Shown piece by piece: positions 44,146 through 60,041 of a stretch of 64,000 bases of DNA. How positions within the stretch are numbered: position 1 is the stretch's first letter; every line of letters begins with the position of its first letter. Origin of the DNA: Rathayibacter rathayi (GTDB lineage: Bacteria; Actinomycetota; Actinomycetes; Actinomycetales; Microbacteriaceae); the NCBI RefSeq assembly GCF_004011095.1, contig NZ_CP028129.1, forward strand, positions 248,001 to 312,000, given 5' to 3'. Below the pieces are notes generated by a model, which did not search any database, was not told the origin of the DNA, and worked only from the letters and a program-made list of their open reading frames with translations. The position numbers and the translations under genes were made by a program.

Positions 44146-45036
44146 TCAGCCCCTGCGCACCTGAAAGACGCTCCGCGCCGGCAGCGGTGACGGAGTGGCC
44201 GTCTCGTCGGTGACGACGAGCGCTCCGGCGACGAAGTTCTCGAGCTCGCGCCCCTGCACGAGCTTGGCGGGGGCGGGATCTGAGGCGAGTCGCCGGGGCA
44301 GGGTGTCGACCGGCAGCGGGTCGGCGGAGGCGAGCATCACCACGTTCCCGAAGCGCTTGGCCTTGAGCATCTGCGTGTCGGTCATGATCGCGGTGTGGGC
44401 GAAGACGGAGGCGAGTGTCGCCGCCTGCGCGCGGGCGAAGGCGAGGGCCCCGCCGTCGGCGACGTTCACCGCGATCAGCCCGCCCGGAGCCAGCAGTGGC
44501 GCGATCGCTCCGTAGAATTCGGCGCTCGTCACATGCGCCGGGGTGCGCGCTCCCGAGAAGATGTCGACCACGACCACGTCGACCGTGCCGCGCAGCCCGG
44601 GCGGCAGCTTCCCGAGCACCTCCCGGGCGTCGCCCTGCCGGATGCGGATCTGCGCGGCGCGGGGGAGCGGGAGCGCCTCGCGCACCAGCGCGACCAGGGC
44701 GCCCTCGATCTCGATCACCTGCTGCCGGGAGCCCGGGCGCGTGGCAGCGACGTAGCGGGGGAGTGTGAGGGCACCGGCACCGAGGTGCAGTGCGGTGATG
44801 CTCTCCCCCGCGGGAGCCGCCAGGTCGATCGCGTGCCCGATCCGGCGGACGTACTCGAAGCAGAGGTGCGTCGGGTCGGCGAGGTCGACGTGCGACTGGG
44901 GAGTGCCATCGACGACCAGCGTGGCGGCCTCTGGCGAGTGGCGGTCGGGCTCGATCTGCGCGATGAAGCCGCTGCCGAGCACCGCGCGGGGGTGTCCGGA
45001 GTCGTCTCCGCGTCGGCGGCCGGTGCGTTCCTGCAT
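44146..45036 (-). CDS. Spermidine synthase-like (aminopropyltransferase/methyltransferase fold) protein
   Basis: 296 residues. Rossmann-fold SAM-type domain: LHLGAGALTLPRYVAATRPGS (nucleotide loop), QVIEIEGALVALV, IRIRQGDAREVLGKLP and VDVVVVDIFSGARTPAHVTS. SpeE paralogues of this kind in actinobacteria often lack the polyamine-binding residues, so spermidine synthesis is doubtful. First gene of the operon running to 42353. A decayed relative lies at 57000-57600. CACACT is six bases before the ATG, a weak leaderless match. Confidence 0.85.
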   Translation of the reverse strand: MQERTGRRRGDDSGHPRAVLGSGFIAQIEPDRHSPEAATLVVDGTPQSHVDLADPTHLCFEYVRRIGHAIDLAAPAGESITALHLGAGALTLPRYVAATRPGSRQQVIEIEGALVALVREALPLPRAAQIRIRQGDAREVLGKLPPGLRGTVDVVVVDIFSGARTPAHVTSAEFYGAIAPLLAPGGLIAVNVADGGALAFARAQAATLASVFAHTAIMTDTQMLKAKRFGNVVMLASADPLPVDTLPRRLASDPAPAKLVQGRELENFVAGALVVTDETATPSPLPARSVFQVRRG

Positions 45037-45419
45037 CCGACCAGTGTGCCGCGGGAGCGGGCACGAGAGGCAGCCGCACGGCGCTCGGTCGGCCCGACGA
45101 GCCGTGGATGCCGGCGTCCCTCGCCTCGTATACCGGACCCCGAGGGGCGGCGCAAGCATTCGCACTTGCGCGGCGTGGCGTCATGCGGCTATATTCGTAC
45201 TTTGCGCTCCCGAGTACCCATGCCCTCATATCGCGGTCGGCAGGTCACCGGAACCCGGCATCAGATGGTGGATGCCGTTGCCACACTCTAGCCCCGCCCC
45301 GAAGACCGAGTCGCCTCGGTCCGCACGGCGTGCGGGAGGAGTGTCGGACCGCGACGGCGGGAGCCCACTCCACACATCCCACAGATTGAGACCCGCGAGG
45401 GTCTACGGAGGTTCCTTCC
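45037..45419 (+). promoter_or_regulatory. rpoB upstream region and leader
   Basis: A 383-base gap. A housekeeping-type promoter is visible: TTGCGC at 45166-45171, 18-base spacer, TATATT at 45190-45195. GCGCAAG (45150-45156) and CTTGCGC (45165-45171) make an inverted repeat overlapping the -35, a possible operator. The predicted leader of about 215 bases ends in GGAGG nine bases before the TTG start. Confidence 0.65.
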
Positions 45420-48911
<3,492 letters not shown>

Positions 48912-48978
48912 TCCGCGCCAGCATCTGACGACCTCCCGTCTCTGACGAGACACCCTGTTTTCCGACAAGGAGAAAACA

Positions 48979-52878
<3,900 letters not shown>

Positions 52879-52897
52879 TCCCGGTGAGCTGAACCAT

Positions 52898-52931
52898 CGA
52901 AGGCCCCGTCGGGATACCGGCGGGGCCTTCG
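52898..52931 (+). terminator. rpoC terminator hairpin
   Basis: CGAAGGCCCCG at 52898-52908 pairs with 52921-52931 around a 12-base loop, starting 20 bases after the rpoC stop. The stem closely matches the element terminator at 23008. Confidence 0.8.
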
Positions 52932-53082
52932 TCGAGGCGGGCACACCCGGACGGGGGGTGTAGGCGGTTCGCGCCTGCGCACGATCCGCCTACGGCGGAA
53001 ATGATTGACTCGAGGGGTGCTCGCCGGGCCGAGTTTGTCCCCGTTCCCCCGTCCTGGCCGCGGCACTCGAGGGACTGCGCGG

Positions 53083-54354
53083 ATGAGAGTCGTGACCGTC
53101 GTGCTGGCTGCCCTGGTCGCGGTGGTCGGTGCGCTCGTCGTGCCCGGCGGGCGGGCCGAAGCGGCGGAGGTTGTCGCCCCCAGGTCCTGCGGAGTGGCGC
53201 GGCTCGCGCCGGTACTCGCCGGTGACGACGTGCAGCCGCGATCCGTCGCTGCTCTCGTGCCGATCGTGCTGCTGCACGGCTGGCTCGGCACGGCGACCCA
53301 CGACGCGAGCCGCACCGGCGTCTTCTCGCATCTGGTCGACATGGTCTCCTCGGAGTCGCCAACCGCGCTCGACGCGCCCGAACCCTCGCTCCTCGGCCGG
53401 TTCCAGCAGATCGAGGGCGCCGCCGTCTACACCTTCGACTACCGCCGCCTCGCCGCCCGCTGGGTCACCGACCCCGGGATCAGCGACGCCCTCGCCTCGT
53501 CGATCGCCTGTCTGGTATCGGCGACCGGGCACCGCGTGGTCGTGGTCGCGCACTCGATGGGTGGTCTCGCCGCCCGCCAGGCGCTGAGCAGCAGGGTCGA
53601 CGGCACGGCCGTGGCATCGATGGTCTCGTCGGTGCTCACCTTCGGAACGCCCAACACCGGGTCCGACGTCGCGGAGCGTCTGGGCCGGATGGTTGATGAG
53701 TCCGGTCATGTGAGCCCCGCCATGATCGCCGGGCTCGACCCACCGAATCGGCTGAGCCTCTCGGCGATGCTCGCCTCCTGCGGTGACGCTGTCTCCGAGA
53801 ATGCCGAGCACGCGGGGGAGTGCACGGGAATGCCGTTGATCGACGCTCTCGCCTCCGCCGCGGGCAAGGGTCTTCGGACCGGATCAACCGAACTCGGCTC
53901 CCTGCCGCCCTGGCCGGTCGGCGTGCATGTGACGGCGCTGGTCGGCGACATTCAGGTCACCGCGGCCGTGGCGCTTGGGCGGCGGAGCGCGCCGGTCGGC
54001 CTCGGCGACATCATGGTCGCGACGGGGTCGGCGACGGCCGGTGTCGATGACTCCGTGGTCTCGACCTGCCGCTACACCTACTTGGCTGCGGCGAACGCTC
54101 CCTCTCTGGTGGCCGAGCTCACGCCCCTCGCGCGCATGGGTGACGTCCTGCGCTTCGCGAGGCTCGTGGTCGACGTGGACGCGAGCCCGTGCCACCATGC
54201 GCGGCTGACCCGGAACGTCGACCTCGTCGAGCACGCAGCGGGAGTCGTCGCCAACGTGGTCGCCCGGGAGGTGTTCGCCCCGCGCGCGTCGAGGGCGCGG
54301 GCGACGGCGCACCTGGTCCCGCCGGCGGAGGAGTCGCGGCGGCGATCCTCATGA
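53083..54354 (+). CDS. Secreted lipase-like alpha/beta hydrolase
   Basis: 423 residues from the ATG at 53083, which gives a clean signal peptide MRVVTVVLAALVAVVGALVV ending near RAEA; an upstream in-frame start at 53005 would spoil it. VLLHGWLGT is the oxyanion strand, VAHSMGGLAARQAL the nucleophile elbow with Ser, and FGTPNTGSDVA follows as in EstA/triacylglycerol lipases. Four Cys are likely disulfide-bonded. The C-terminal part (TRNVDLVEHAAGVVANVVAREVF) places the His. Substrate is unknown; lipid esters are likely. Confidence 0.83.
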   Translation: MRVVTVVLAALVAVVGALVVPGGRAEAAEVVAPRSCGVARLAPVLAGDDVQPRSVAALVPIVLLHGWLGTATHDASRTGVFSHLVDMVSSESPTALDAPEPSLLGRFQQIEGAAVYTFDYRRLAARWVTDPGISDALASSIACLVSATGHRVVVVAHSMGGLAARQALSSRVDGTAVASMVSSVLTFGTPNTGSDVAERLGRMVDESGHVSPAMIAGLDPPNRLSLSAMLASCGDAVSENAEHAGECTGMPLIDALASAAGKGLRTGSTELGSLPPWPVGVHVTALVGDIQVTAAVALGRRSAPVGLGDIMVATGSATAGVDDSVVSTCRYTYLAAANAPSLVAELTPLARMGDVLRFARLVVDVDASPCHHARLTRNVDLVEHAAGVVANVVAREVFAPRASRARATAHLVPPAEESRRRSS

Positions 54355-54613
54355 GCGTCTTGCCTCGGGTGGCGACCCGTGGCGAGACACTGTGTCGCGA
54401 GAGTTGACGGACGATTGTCGTGCATCGTACGGTCGGACCGGCCGATGGGGTGGCCGCCTGGGGACAGGCAGCGCGGTCCGTGCGGTACCCGAGCCGCATG
54501 CGCGGGCCGCGCCCGTCACCGGCTTGCTCTCACTCCCTGCCCGCGAAACGGGTACGCTCTGCTGGACAGCAGATGTCGGAGAGATCTCCGCGCATCCCGG
54601 CGGCGGAGGCCCC

Positions 54614-55372
54614 ATGAGTGACGAGCCCCTGGCAGCGCCCCTGCCGGCGCGCACGGCGCGTCTCACCCGCGAGCAGGTCCGTACCCGCCTCCTCGACACG
54701 GCTCTCGCTGTCGTGCGGGCCGAGGGTCTGCGCGTCGGAGTCGGCCACCTGCCGCTCGAAGACATGATTCGCTCCGCCGGGGTGCCGCGCAGTACGGTGT
54801 ACCGGATCTGGCCGACCCGGCAGTCGTTCTATGACGAGCTGATCGGCATCATCCCCGAGCGGGTGTTGGCCACTCGTCTCGACCAGCCGTCGCTGGCCGC
54901 CGGGGACTCCTATCTGCACCGTCACCTCGACGCGGAGCTCACACCCGAGCAGCGCCGAGAGGCCCTGGTCGCCTCCGTGCGAGTCGCCGTCGATGCGAAC
55001 GTCGACAACGTCTTCTCTGCACAGCACTGGCGCAACTTCATCGCTCTGGCCGGCGCGGTCGACTCGCACGAGGAGCCGGCGCGCACCGCCATCCGTTCCG
55101 CGCTGCGCTCCCGTCAGCTTCACTTCATCGACAACATGGCGAAGTACTACCGGCACACCCTCGACGAGGCAGGGCTGCGACTGCGCCCGGGCCTCAGCCA
55201 TGCGGCGCTCGCCTCCGCCGTCTCGGCCCTGGTGGAGGGCCTCTGCGTCGCCCGTATCGCCGCACCGGAGCTGGTGACCGGCCCCCTCAACCCCACCGAC
55301 CCCGACGGCCCCTCCCTGGCGGTCGTCTCGGTGTTGATACTGATCGACGGATTCACCGAGCCTGACCGCTGA
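54614..55372 (+). CDS. TetR-family transcriptional regulator A
   Basis: 252 residues. The N-terminal HTH is LTREQVRTRLLDTALAVVRAEGLRVGVGHLPLEDMIRSAGVPRSTVYRIWPTRQSFYDELI, an unusual TetR variant with an extended first turn; the remainder is the helical ligand-binding domain. The GAGGCCC before the ATG is a modest ribosome site. It ends 56 bases from the end of a convergent paralogue. Ligand unknown. Confidence 0.88.
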   Translation: MSDEPLAAPLPARTARLTREQVRTRLLDTALAVVRAEGLRVGVGHLPLEDMIRSAGVPRSTVYRIWPTRQSFYDELIGIIPERVLATRLDQPSLAAGDSYLHRHLDAELTPEQRREALVASVRVAVDANVDNVFSAQHWRNFIALAGAVDSHEEPARTAIRSALRSRQLHFIDNMAKYYRHTLDEAGLRLRPGLSHAALASAVSALVEGLCVARIAAPELVTGPLNPTDPDGPSLAVVSVLILIDGFTEPDR

Positions 55373-55428
55373 CCCGGGGATCCGCGCCGGATCCCGCGCA
55401 CGGCTTTCGTCGCGGGCGAGAGATCCGC

Positions 55429-56214
55429 TTAGTCCTCTCCGAGAGGCTCCAGCATCCCGTCGACGATCGAGCGGATCGTCCAGGCCGCGAGCATCCACTC
55501 GACCGGCTCGCCGTCGAGGCCGGGTGCCGTCACCGGGGCATCGAGGTCGTCATCGAGCAGGCGGCCGCGGTGCGCGAGTCCGTCGATCACGATCGCCGTG
55601 AGGTGGGCGAGCTGAATCGTGGTGAATCCTGGGCGCAGCGAGGCGTCGAGCACCTCGAGCATTTCCTCGTAGAAGTCCCGCATTCGACGTGTCAGCATGC
55701 CCTCGATCCGCTTCGCCGTCGCCCGCACGGCATCCCGCGCAGGCCCGTCCTCCATTGAGAAGGTGCAGGCGAGCAGGGCGTTATACGAGGACCAATCGGC
55801 GGAGCGGCGGAGCGACTCCGCGTTCGCGCGTGCGCCGATCCGGATCATCTCCCAGCCAACCCGCCTGCGCCCGGCTGCGGTGGCGAGCAGATCGGAGAAG
55901 CGTTCGTAGACCTCGCGCATCTCCTGCAGGGCCTCGGGGTCGGTGCCCTCGGCGTAGCGGTCGCGCACGAAGACCTCGCCGATGAGGTCGGCGACGAACT
56001 CCTCCCGGGTGCTCCAGATGCGGTAGACAGAGCTGCGCGGCACCTCCGCGAGGCGGATGTACTCCTCCATCGGCAGGTGCGCGAAGCTTACGGTGAGGCC
56101 GTGGGTCGAGACGACCTCGCGCGCCGTGGCGATCATGCGGCTGCGGACCTGCTCCGCGGGTATCCTCCGGGCCCGCGTGGAGCCCCCTGAGCTGTCGTCC
56201 ATGCTGAGGGACAC
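55429..56214 (-). CDS. TetR-family transcriptional regulator B
   Basis: 261 residues, paralogous to regulator A: IPAEQVRSRMIATAREVVSTHGLTVSFAHLPMEEYIRLAEVPRSSVYRIWSTREEFVADLI shares the HLP-(M/L)-E-x-(Y/M)-IR and VPRS-(S/T)-VYRIW signatures. The C-terminal domain is different (WTIRSIVDGMLEPLGED). The two genes point at each other. The LuxR-type gene begins divergently 173 bases away. Confidence 0.88.
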   Translation of the reverse strand: MSLSMDDSSGGSTRARRIPAEQVRSRMIATAREVVSTHGLTVSFAHLPMEEYIRLAEVPRSSVYRIWSTREEFVADLIGEVFVRDRYAEGTDPEALQEMREVYERFSDLLATAAGRRRVGWEMIRIGARANAESLRRSADWSSYNALLACTFSMEDGPARDAVRATAKRIEGMLTRRMRDFYEEMLEVLDASLRPGFTTIQLAHLTAIVIDGLAHRGRLLDDDLDAPVTAPGLDGEPVEWMLAAWTIRSIVDGMLEPLGED

Positions 56215-56387
56215 TAGCGGGAGCTGGAGGCCGTGAACCGTTTTCCGGGCGGTCCATGAGCCGATTCGGAACGGTCTAGGGGCGTCCTCCCACTGAAACG
56301 AAATGTCCCATCAGATGCGCGCCGGGCCCCAGGACCGCTACGGTGCAGCCGGGGCGGACCCGAACCTGCCCCTGCTAGGGGACTTCC

Positions 56388-57068
56388 GTGACCGGATTCG
56401 AACGGTTCACGCTGGCCGTCGCAGACGGACCAGCGATCGAGCGCGCCGCGCTCCAGGCGCTGCTCGTGCAGCTGCTACCGCAGTTCTCGCACGACGAAGA
56501 GGGTGTGGACCGGATCGCGGTCCTCGACCTTGACGGAATGCCCGGCGAGGAGGTGGCCGCCGCGATGGAGCGCGCCGCGGAGCAGACGGCCGGCCTCGTC
56601 GTGCTTTCCTCCTCCGACTCACTGGAGCCTGTGCGGGCCGTGCTGCGACGCGAGAGGGCCGCCTACGTCTGGAAGGGGGACGACCCGAGCGAACTCGCCG
56701 CTGCTGTCGTCTCGGTCGCCTCCGGCCGCACCTGGATCTCGGACATGGCCCGGCACCGACTCGTGCACGGACGAGAGGTGCGTCGCCCGGTGCTGAGCCC
56801 GCAGGAGAGCCGTGTGATGCGTGCCTACGGAGCCGGAGCCGCGGTCAGGACGGTGGCCGTCGACCTCAACGTCGCCGAGCACACCGTCCGCACCTACATC
56901 AAGCGGATCCGCGCCAAGTACCTCGAGGCCAGCGTCACGCTCGACTCACGGGTCGACTTCTACCGCCACCTCGACGACCACGACGTCGCCATTCGGCGCG
57001 GCGGAGACCGGGTGCGGGCCAGGGAGCAGCAGTCGGGCGGCGACGCCGCGGGCGAGCGCCGAGCGTGA
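56388..57068 (+). CDS. LuxR-type response-regulator-like protein
   Basis: 226 residues, GTG start. An N-terminal receiver-like domain: LAVADGPAIERAALQALL has only one Asp of the usual acidic pair, IAVLDLDGMPGEE has Asp one residue off the standard D-x-x-M-P spacing, and YVWKGDDP keeps the Lys. The C-terminal HTH is LSPQESRVMRAYGAGAAVRTVAVDLNVAEHTVRTYIKRIRAKYLE. Phosphorylation-independent control is plausible. No histidine kinase nearby. Its last ~70 bases are antisense to the end of a decayed gene. Confidence 0.82.
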   Translation: MTGFERFTLAVADGPAIERAALQALLVQLLPQFSHDEEGVDRIAVLDLDGMPGEEVAAAMERAAEQTAGLVVLSSSDSLEPVRAVLRRERAAYVWKGDDPSELAAAVVSVASGRTWISDMARHRLVHGREVRRPVLSPQESRVMRAYGAGAAVRTVAVDLNVAEHTVRTYIKRIRAKYLEASVTLDSRVDFYRHLDDHDVAIRRGGDRVRAREQQSGGDAAGERRA

Positions 57069-57600
57069 GGCCAGCAGGATCGCATGTCCGCTGGTGCGCC
57101 CCTCGATGAACGCGGTCGCGCCGACCGCGGCAGTGACCGGGAGCAGCTGCCGCACGACCCGGCGCAGGCGCTTCAGCCTCCGGTGGTCGGCGTCATCGGC
57201 GACGTCGATCGCGAGCAGCCCCGCGGATCCCACCCGTGCGGCGAGCGGGGCGAGGACGGCTGGCGAGGAGAAGCTTTCAGGAGTCTCGTCGCCGTCATAG
57301 ACGTCGAGCACGAGGACGTCGGCCCTCCAGGCGGGCCGCACTCCGGAGGCGTCCGCCGTGGGGATCTGCACGCGGGCGCAGCGATGCAGCCCGCGCAGTG
57401 GCTCGCCCGCAGCGGCAGTCGCGTCCACGACCGCGCCGAGCCGGCGAGGTACTCGAGGTGCAGCGATCGAGGATCCCCGGGCCGATCAGCGACTGCTCTG
57501 CGCGTCGACCGTGAGCAGCAGCGCCTCCGGTCGCATCGGATCGAGTCTCAGCTCGGCGACGCGGCCATCCGGCAGCACGAGGGTCGGAGGCATCCCGTCA
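57000..57600 (-). pseudogene. Decayed spermidine synthase-like gene
   Basis: Reading from 57592 leftward: MPPTLVLPDGRVAELRLDP, EALLLTVDAQ, then a frame change to QSLIGPG, another to DPRSLHLEYLA, another to LGAVVDATAAAGEPLRGLH, after which the family's nucleotide-binding stretch (LHLGAGALTLPRY in the intact relative at 44146) is missing and sequence resumes at ADVLVLDVYDGDETPESF through GLLAIDVADDADHRRLKRL. So at least three frameshifts and one internal deletion. Only the second half (56946-57428) stays open. It is not expected to make an active enzyme. Confidence 0.75.
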
Positions 57601-57636
57601 CGCTAGCGCTCCTCGCGCGATCCGCCCCGGCGCCGC

Positions 57637-57649
57637 TACGGTGACAAGC
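57637..57649 (+). promoter_or_regulatory. Leaderless-type -10 element
   Basis: TACGGT at 57637-57642, seven bases, then the ATG at 57650. Favours this ATG over the GTG at 57641, which overlaps the element. Confidence 0.5.
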
Positions 57650-58159
57650 ATGGTCGCCCTGATCCTGCTTGACGTCGACGGCGTCCTGAATCCCTCCGTC
57701 CGCAGCGATCGCGCGGCCGGCTCGCACCGGCTCGAACTCGAGCCGGAGCGAGAGGCGCTGGTGGCTCGGCTCGCCGCAGTCGGCACGATCGTCTGGGCGA
57801 CGACTTGGCCACCCCGCCTCACCTCGGTCCTCGCTGACGACCTCGGGCTGCCGGGCGGCACGGAGGCGATTGTCTTTGACGGCGGGCTCCCTCGCGACCC
57901 GCGATTCCCCGGGCAGACCGGCAAGCTTCACCCGGTCGCGACATGGCTCGAGCGGGCCGCCGAGCGCGGCCCGCTCGATGCGGTGGTCTGGATCGACGAC
58001 AATCTCGGCCAGGACGCCTATACCTGGGCACGCGAGCAGAGCACCCCCTTCCATCTGGTCCGACCGGAGTCGGCGACGGGCCTCACGGACGACGAGGTCG
58101 CGGGGGCGGAGCGGTTCCTGGCGGCGCTCGCAGCGTCACGCGGCGACATCCGGGAATAG
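57650..58159 (+). CDS. HAD-like hydrolase-domain protein
   Basis: 169 residues from MVALILLDVDGVLNPS, which carries the HAD motif I with both Asp. IVWATTWPPRLTSVL supplies the motif II Thr, and AVVWIDDNLGQDAYTW the motif IV Asp pair. A cap-less small HAD similar to secreted or nucleic-acid phosphatases of actinobacteria; no substrate can be proposed. The longer GTG start (57641) adds only MTS. Confidence 0.8.
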   Translation: MVALILLDVDGVLNPSVRSDRAAGSHRLELEPEREALVARLAAVGTIVWATTWPPRLTSVLADDLGLPGGTEAIVFDGGLPRDPRFPGQTGKLHPVATWLERAAERGPLDAVVWIDDNLGQDAYTWAREQSTPFHLVRPESATGLTDDEVAGAERFLAALAASRGDIRE

Positions 58160-58305
58160 TCGGCCCCTCCGCCGGTTATCGTCTCAGCGGGTGGGTCCGT
58201 TTGGCCGCGGGTCTGCCCCGGACGACCCATCCCCTCTCCGATCCCCGCGCCGCTCTCAGCGCATCGGGGCCGCCATGACTCCGTGATTCACCGAAGGACA
58301 ACACC
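58160..58305 (+). promoter_or_regulatory. Upstream region of the amino acid ABC transporter operon
   Basis: A TATCGT element near 58178 gives a possible promoter and a leader of about 120 bases. GGGTCCG and GGACGACCC segments could pair within the leader, but no known riboswitch consensus is evident. GAAGGA precedes the GTG by seven bases. Confidence 0.4.
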
Positions 58306-59169
58306 GTGACCCTCTCCGCCCGCACCCCCTTGCGCGTTCTGCTCGGCGCTGCTGTTACCGCCGCCACCCTGGTCCTCGCCGGTTGCGCCCCCGCCTCGAC
58401 CGATGACGTGGTCTCGGGCTCGAGCGGTGAGGGCACGACCTCCGCGAGCGACGGCCTGACCCTGGCCGAGGTGAAGGAGTCGGGGAAGCTCACCATCGGC
58501 ACCGAGGGCACCTACCCGCCCTTCTCCTTCCACGCCGACGGCGGCACCGGTGCGCTGACCGGCTACGACATCGACGTGGTCACCGCGGTCGCCGAAAAGC
58601 TGGGCGTGGAGCCCGACTTCCAGGAGACGCAGTGGGATGCGATCTTCGCGGGCCTGGACGGCGGGCGCTTCGAGGTGATCGCCAACCAGGTCGCGATCAA
58701 CGACGAGCGCCAGGCGAAATACGACTTCTCGACGCCGTACTCGGTCAGCCCCGGCGTCGTGATCGTGCCGTCGAGCGACACCTCCATTACCGATCTCGCC
58801 GGCCTCTCCGGCAAGACCACCGCGCAGTCGCTCTCGAGCAACTGGTACGCCGTCGCGCAGCAGAACGGCGCGCAGGTCGAGGGCGTCGAGGGCTGGGCCC
58901 AGGCCATCGCCCTCGTCGAGCAGGGCCGCGTCGACGCGACAGTGAATGACCGCCTCACCTGGCTCGACTGGTCCGCGTCCTACCCGGACCAGGCTGCCGG
59001 ACTCAAGGTCGCCGCCACCACCGCCGACACCTCCGCGAGCGCTTTCGCCTTCCCCAAGGGATCCGTCGACCTCGTCGCCGCCGTCGACTCCGCCCTCGAC
59101 GAACTGCGCGCGGACGGCACTCTCGTCTCCCTCTCCGAGCGCTACTTCGGAGCCGACGTCTCCCAGTAG
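58306..59169 (+). CDS. Polar amino acid ABC transporter, substrate-binding lipoprotein
   Basis: 287 residues, GTG start. The signal peptide ends in the lipobox LAGC (Cys29), so the protein is membrane-anchored outside. The SBP_bac_3 domain follows: GKLTIGTEGTYPPFSFH, GYDIDVVTAVAEKLGVEPDF, WDAIFAGLDGGRFEVIANQVAINDERQAKYDFSTPY and QGRVDATVNDRLTWLDW. The DFxxPY and GxYPPFxF motifs are those of cystine/glutamine-type binders; cystine-like is favoured but not proven. A hairpin follows its stop. Confidence 0.92.
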   Translation: MTLSARTPLRVLLGAAVTAATLVLAGCAPASTDDVVSGSSGEGTTSASDGLTLAEVKESGKLTIGTEGTYPPFSFHADGGTGALTGYDIDVVTAVAEKLGVEPDFQETQWDAIFAGLDGGRFEVIANQVAINDERQAKYDFSTPYSVSPGVVIVPSSDTSITDLAGLSGKTTAQSLSSNWYAVAQQNGAQVEGVEGWAQAIALVEQGRVDATVNDRLTWLDWSASYPDQAAGLKVAATTADTSASAFAFPKGSVDLVAAVDSALDELRADGTLVSLSERYFGADVSQ

Positions 59170-59179
59170 CGCGCCTCGG

Positions 59180-59206
59180 CGGCTCCTCCTGCACCGAGAG
59201 GAGCCG
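59180..59206 (+). terminator. Intercistronic hairpin after the binding-protein gene
   Basis: CGGCTCCTC at 59180-59188 pairs with 59198-59206 around a 9-base loop, 11 bases past the stop. Such hairpins often stabilise the binding-protein message or partially terminate, giving more binding protein than permease. The following ~180 bases to the permease are otherwise empty. Confidence 0.6.
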
Positions 59207-59387
59207 ACCCGCGCGCGTTCTGCCTCTCGATGGCGGAGTGCGCCGCGCCGGTCCTCGCCGCGCCGGGCTGGGCTGGGCGCAACCGCGCCGGGCGTGCCAG
59301 CATTCCGGAGGAGGCGGACACGATCCACGTCCGACCCCACCGCCCGATCGAGCCGACCGCGGACCTGCTCCGCGAAGGGGAAAACTC

Positions 59388-60041
59388 ATGGATCTCGTCC
59401 TCCGGTCGTTCTGGCCGATCCTCTCCGGGGGCATCGTCGGTACGATCCCACTCGCACTGGCGAGCTTCGCGATCGGGCTCGGGCTTGCGCTGGCCGTCGC
59501 CCTGATGCGGCTCTCGCGGGTGCGGATCCTCTCCTGGACCGCCCGCATGTACATCTCGGTTATCCGCGGCACGCCGCTCCTGGTGCAGCTCTTCGTGATC
59601 TTCTACGGGCTGCCAAGCCTCGGCCTGAAGATCGACCCGTGGCCCAGCGCCACGATCGCCTTCGCGCTGAACGTGGGCGGCTATGCGGCCGAGGTGATCC
59701 GGGCGGCGATCCTCAGCGTCCCGAAGGGGCAGTGGGAGGCGGCACACACCATCGGCATGAGTCGCTCGCTCTCGCTGCGGCGGATCATCCTGCCGCAGGC
59801 GGCGCGGGTCTCTGTGCCGCCGCTGTCGAACACCTTCATCTCGCTGGTGAAGGACACCTCGCTGGCGTCGCTGATCCTGGTGACCGAACTCTTTCGGCAG
59901 GCGCAGAAGATCGCGACCGCGTCCAGCGAGTTCATGCTGCTCTACCTCGAGGCCGCTGCGATCTACTGGCTCATCTGCCTGGTGCTCTCCAGCGGCCAGG
60001 GCCTGCTCGAGAAGCGATTGGACCGCTATGTCGCCCGCTGA
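59388..60041 (+). CDS. Polar amino acid ABC transporter, permease
   Basis: 217 residues, MDLVLRSFWPILSGGIVGTIPLALASFAIGLGLAL. About five membrane segments and the EAA loop GQWEAAHTIGMSRSLSLRRIILPQAARVSVPP that contacts the ATPase. HisM-type family with TYISVIRGTPLLVQLF-like motif (MYISVIRGTPLLVQLF). Good GAAGGGG ribosome site. It overlaps the ATPase gene by 14 bases. Confidence 0.93.
   Translation: MDLVLRSFWPILSGGIVGTIPLALASFAIGLGLALAVALMRLSRVRILSWTARMYISVIRGTPLLVQLFVIFYGLPSLGLKIDPWPSATIAFALNVGGYAAEVIRAAILSVPKGQWEAAHTIGMSRSLSLRRIILPQAARVSVPPLSNTFISLVKDTSLASLILVTELFRQAQKIATASSEFMLLYLEAAAIYWLICLVLSSGQGLLEKRLDRYVAR

Noticed and set aside
58180..58300. Riboswitch upstream of the amino acid transporter
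   Set aside because: Some segments can pair, but no SAM, glutamine, lysine or T-box consensus is recognisable.
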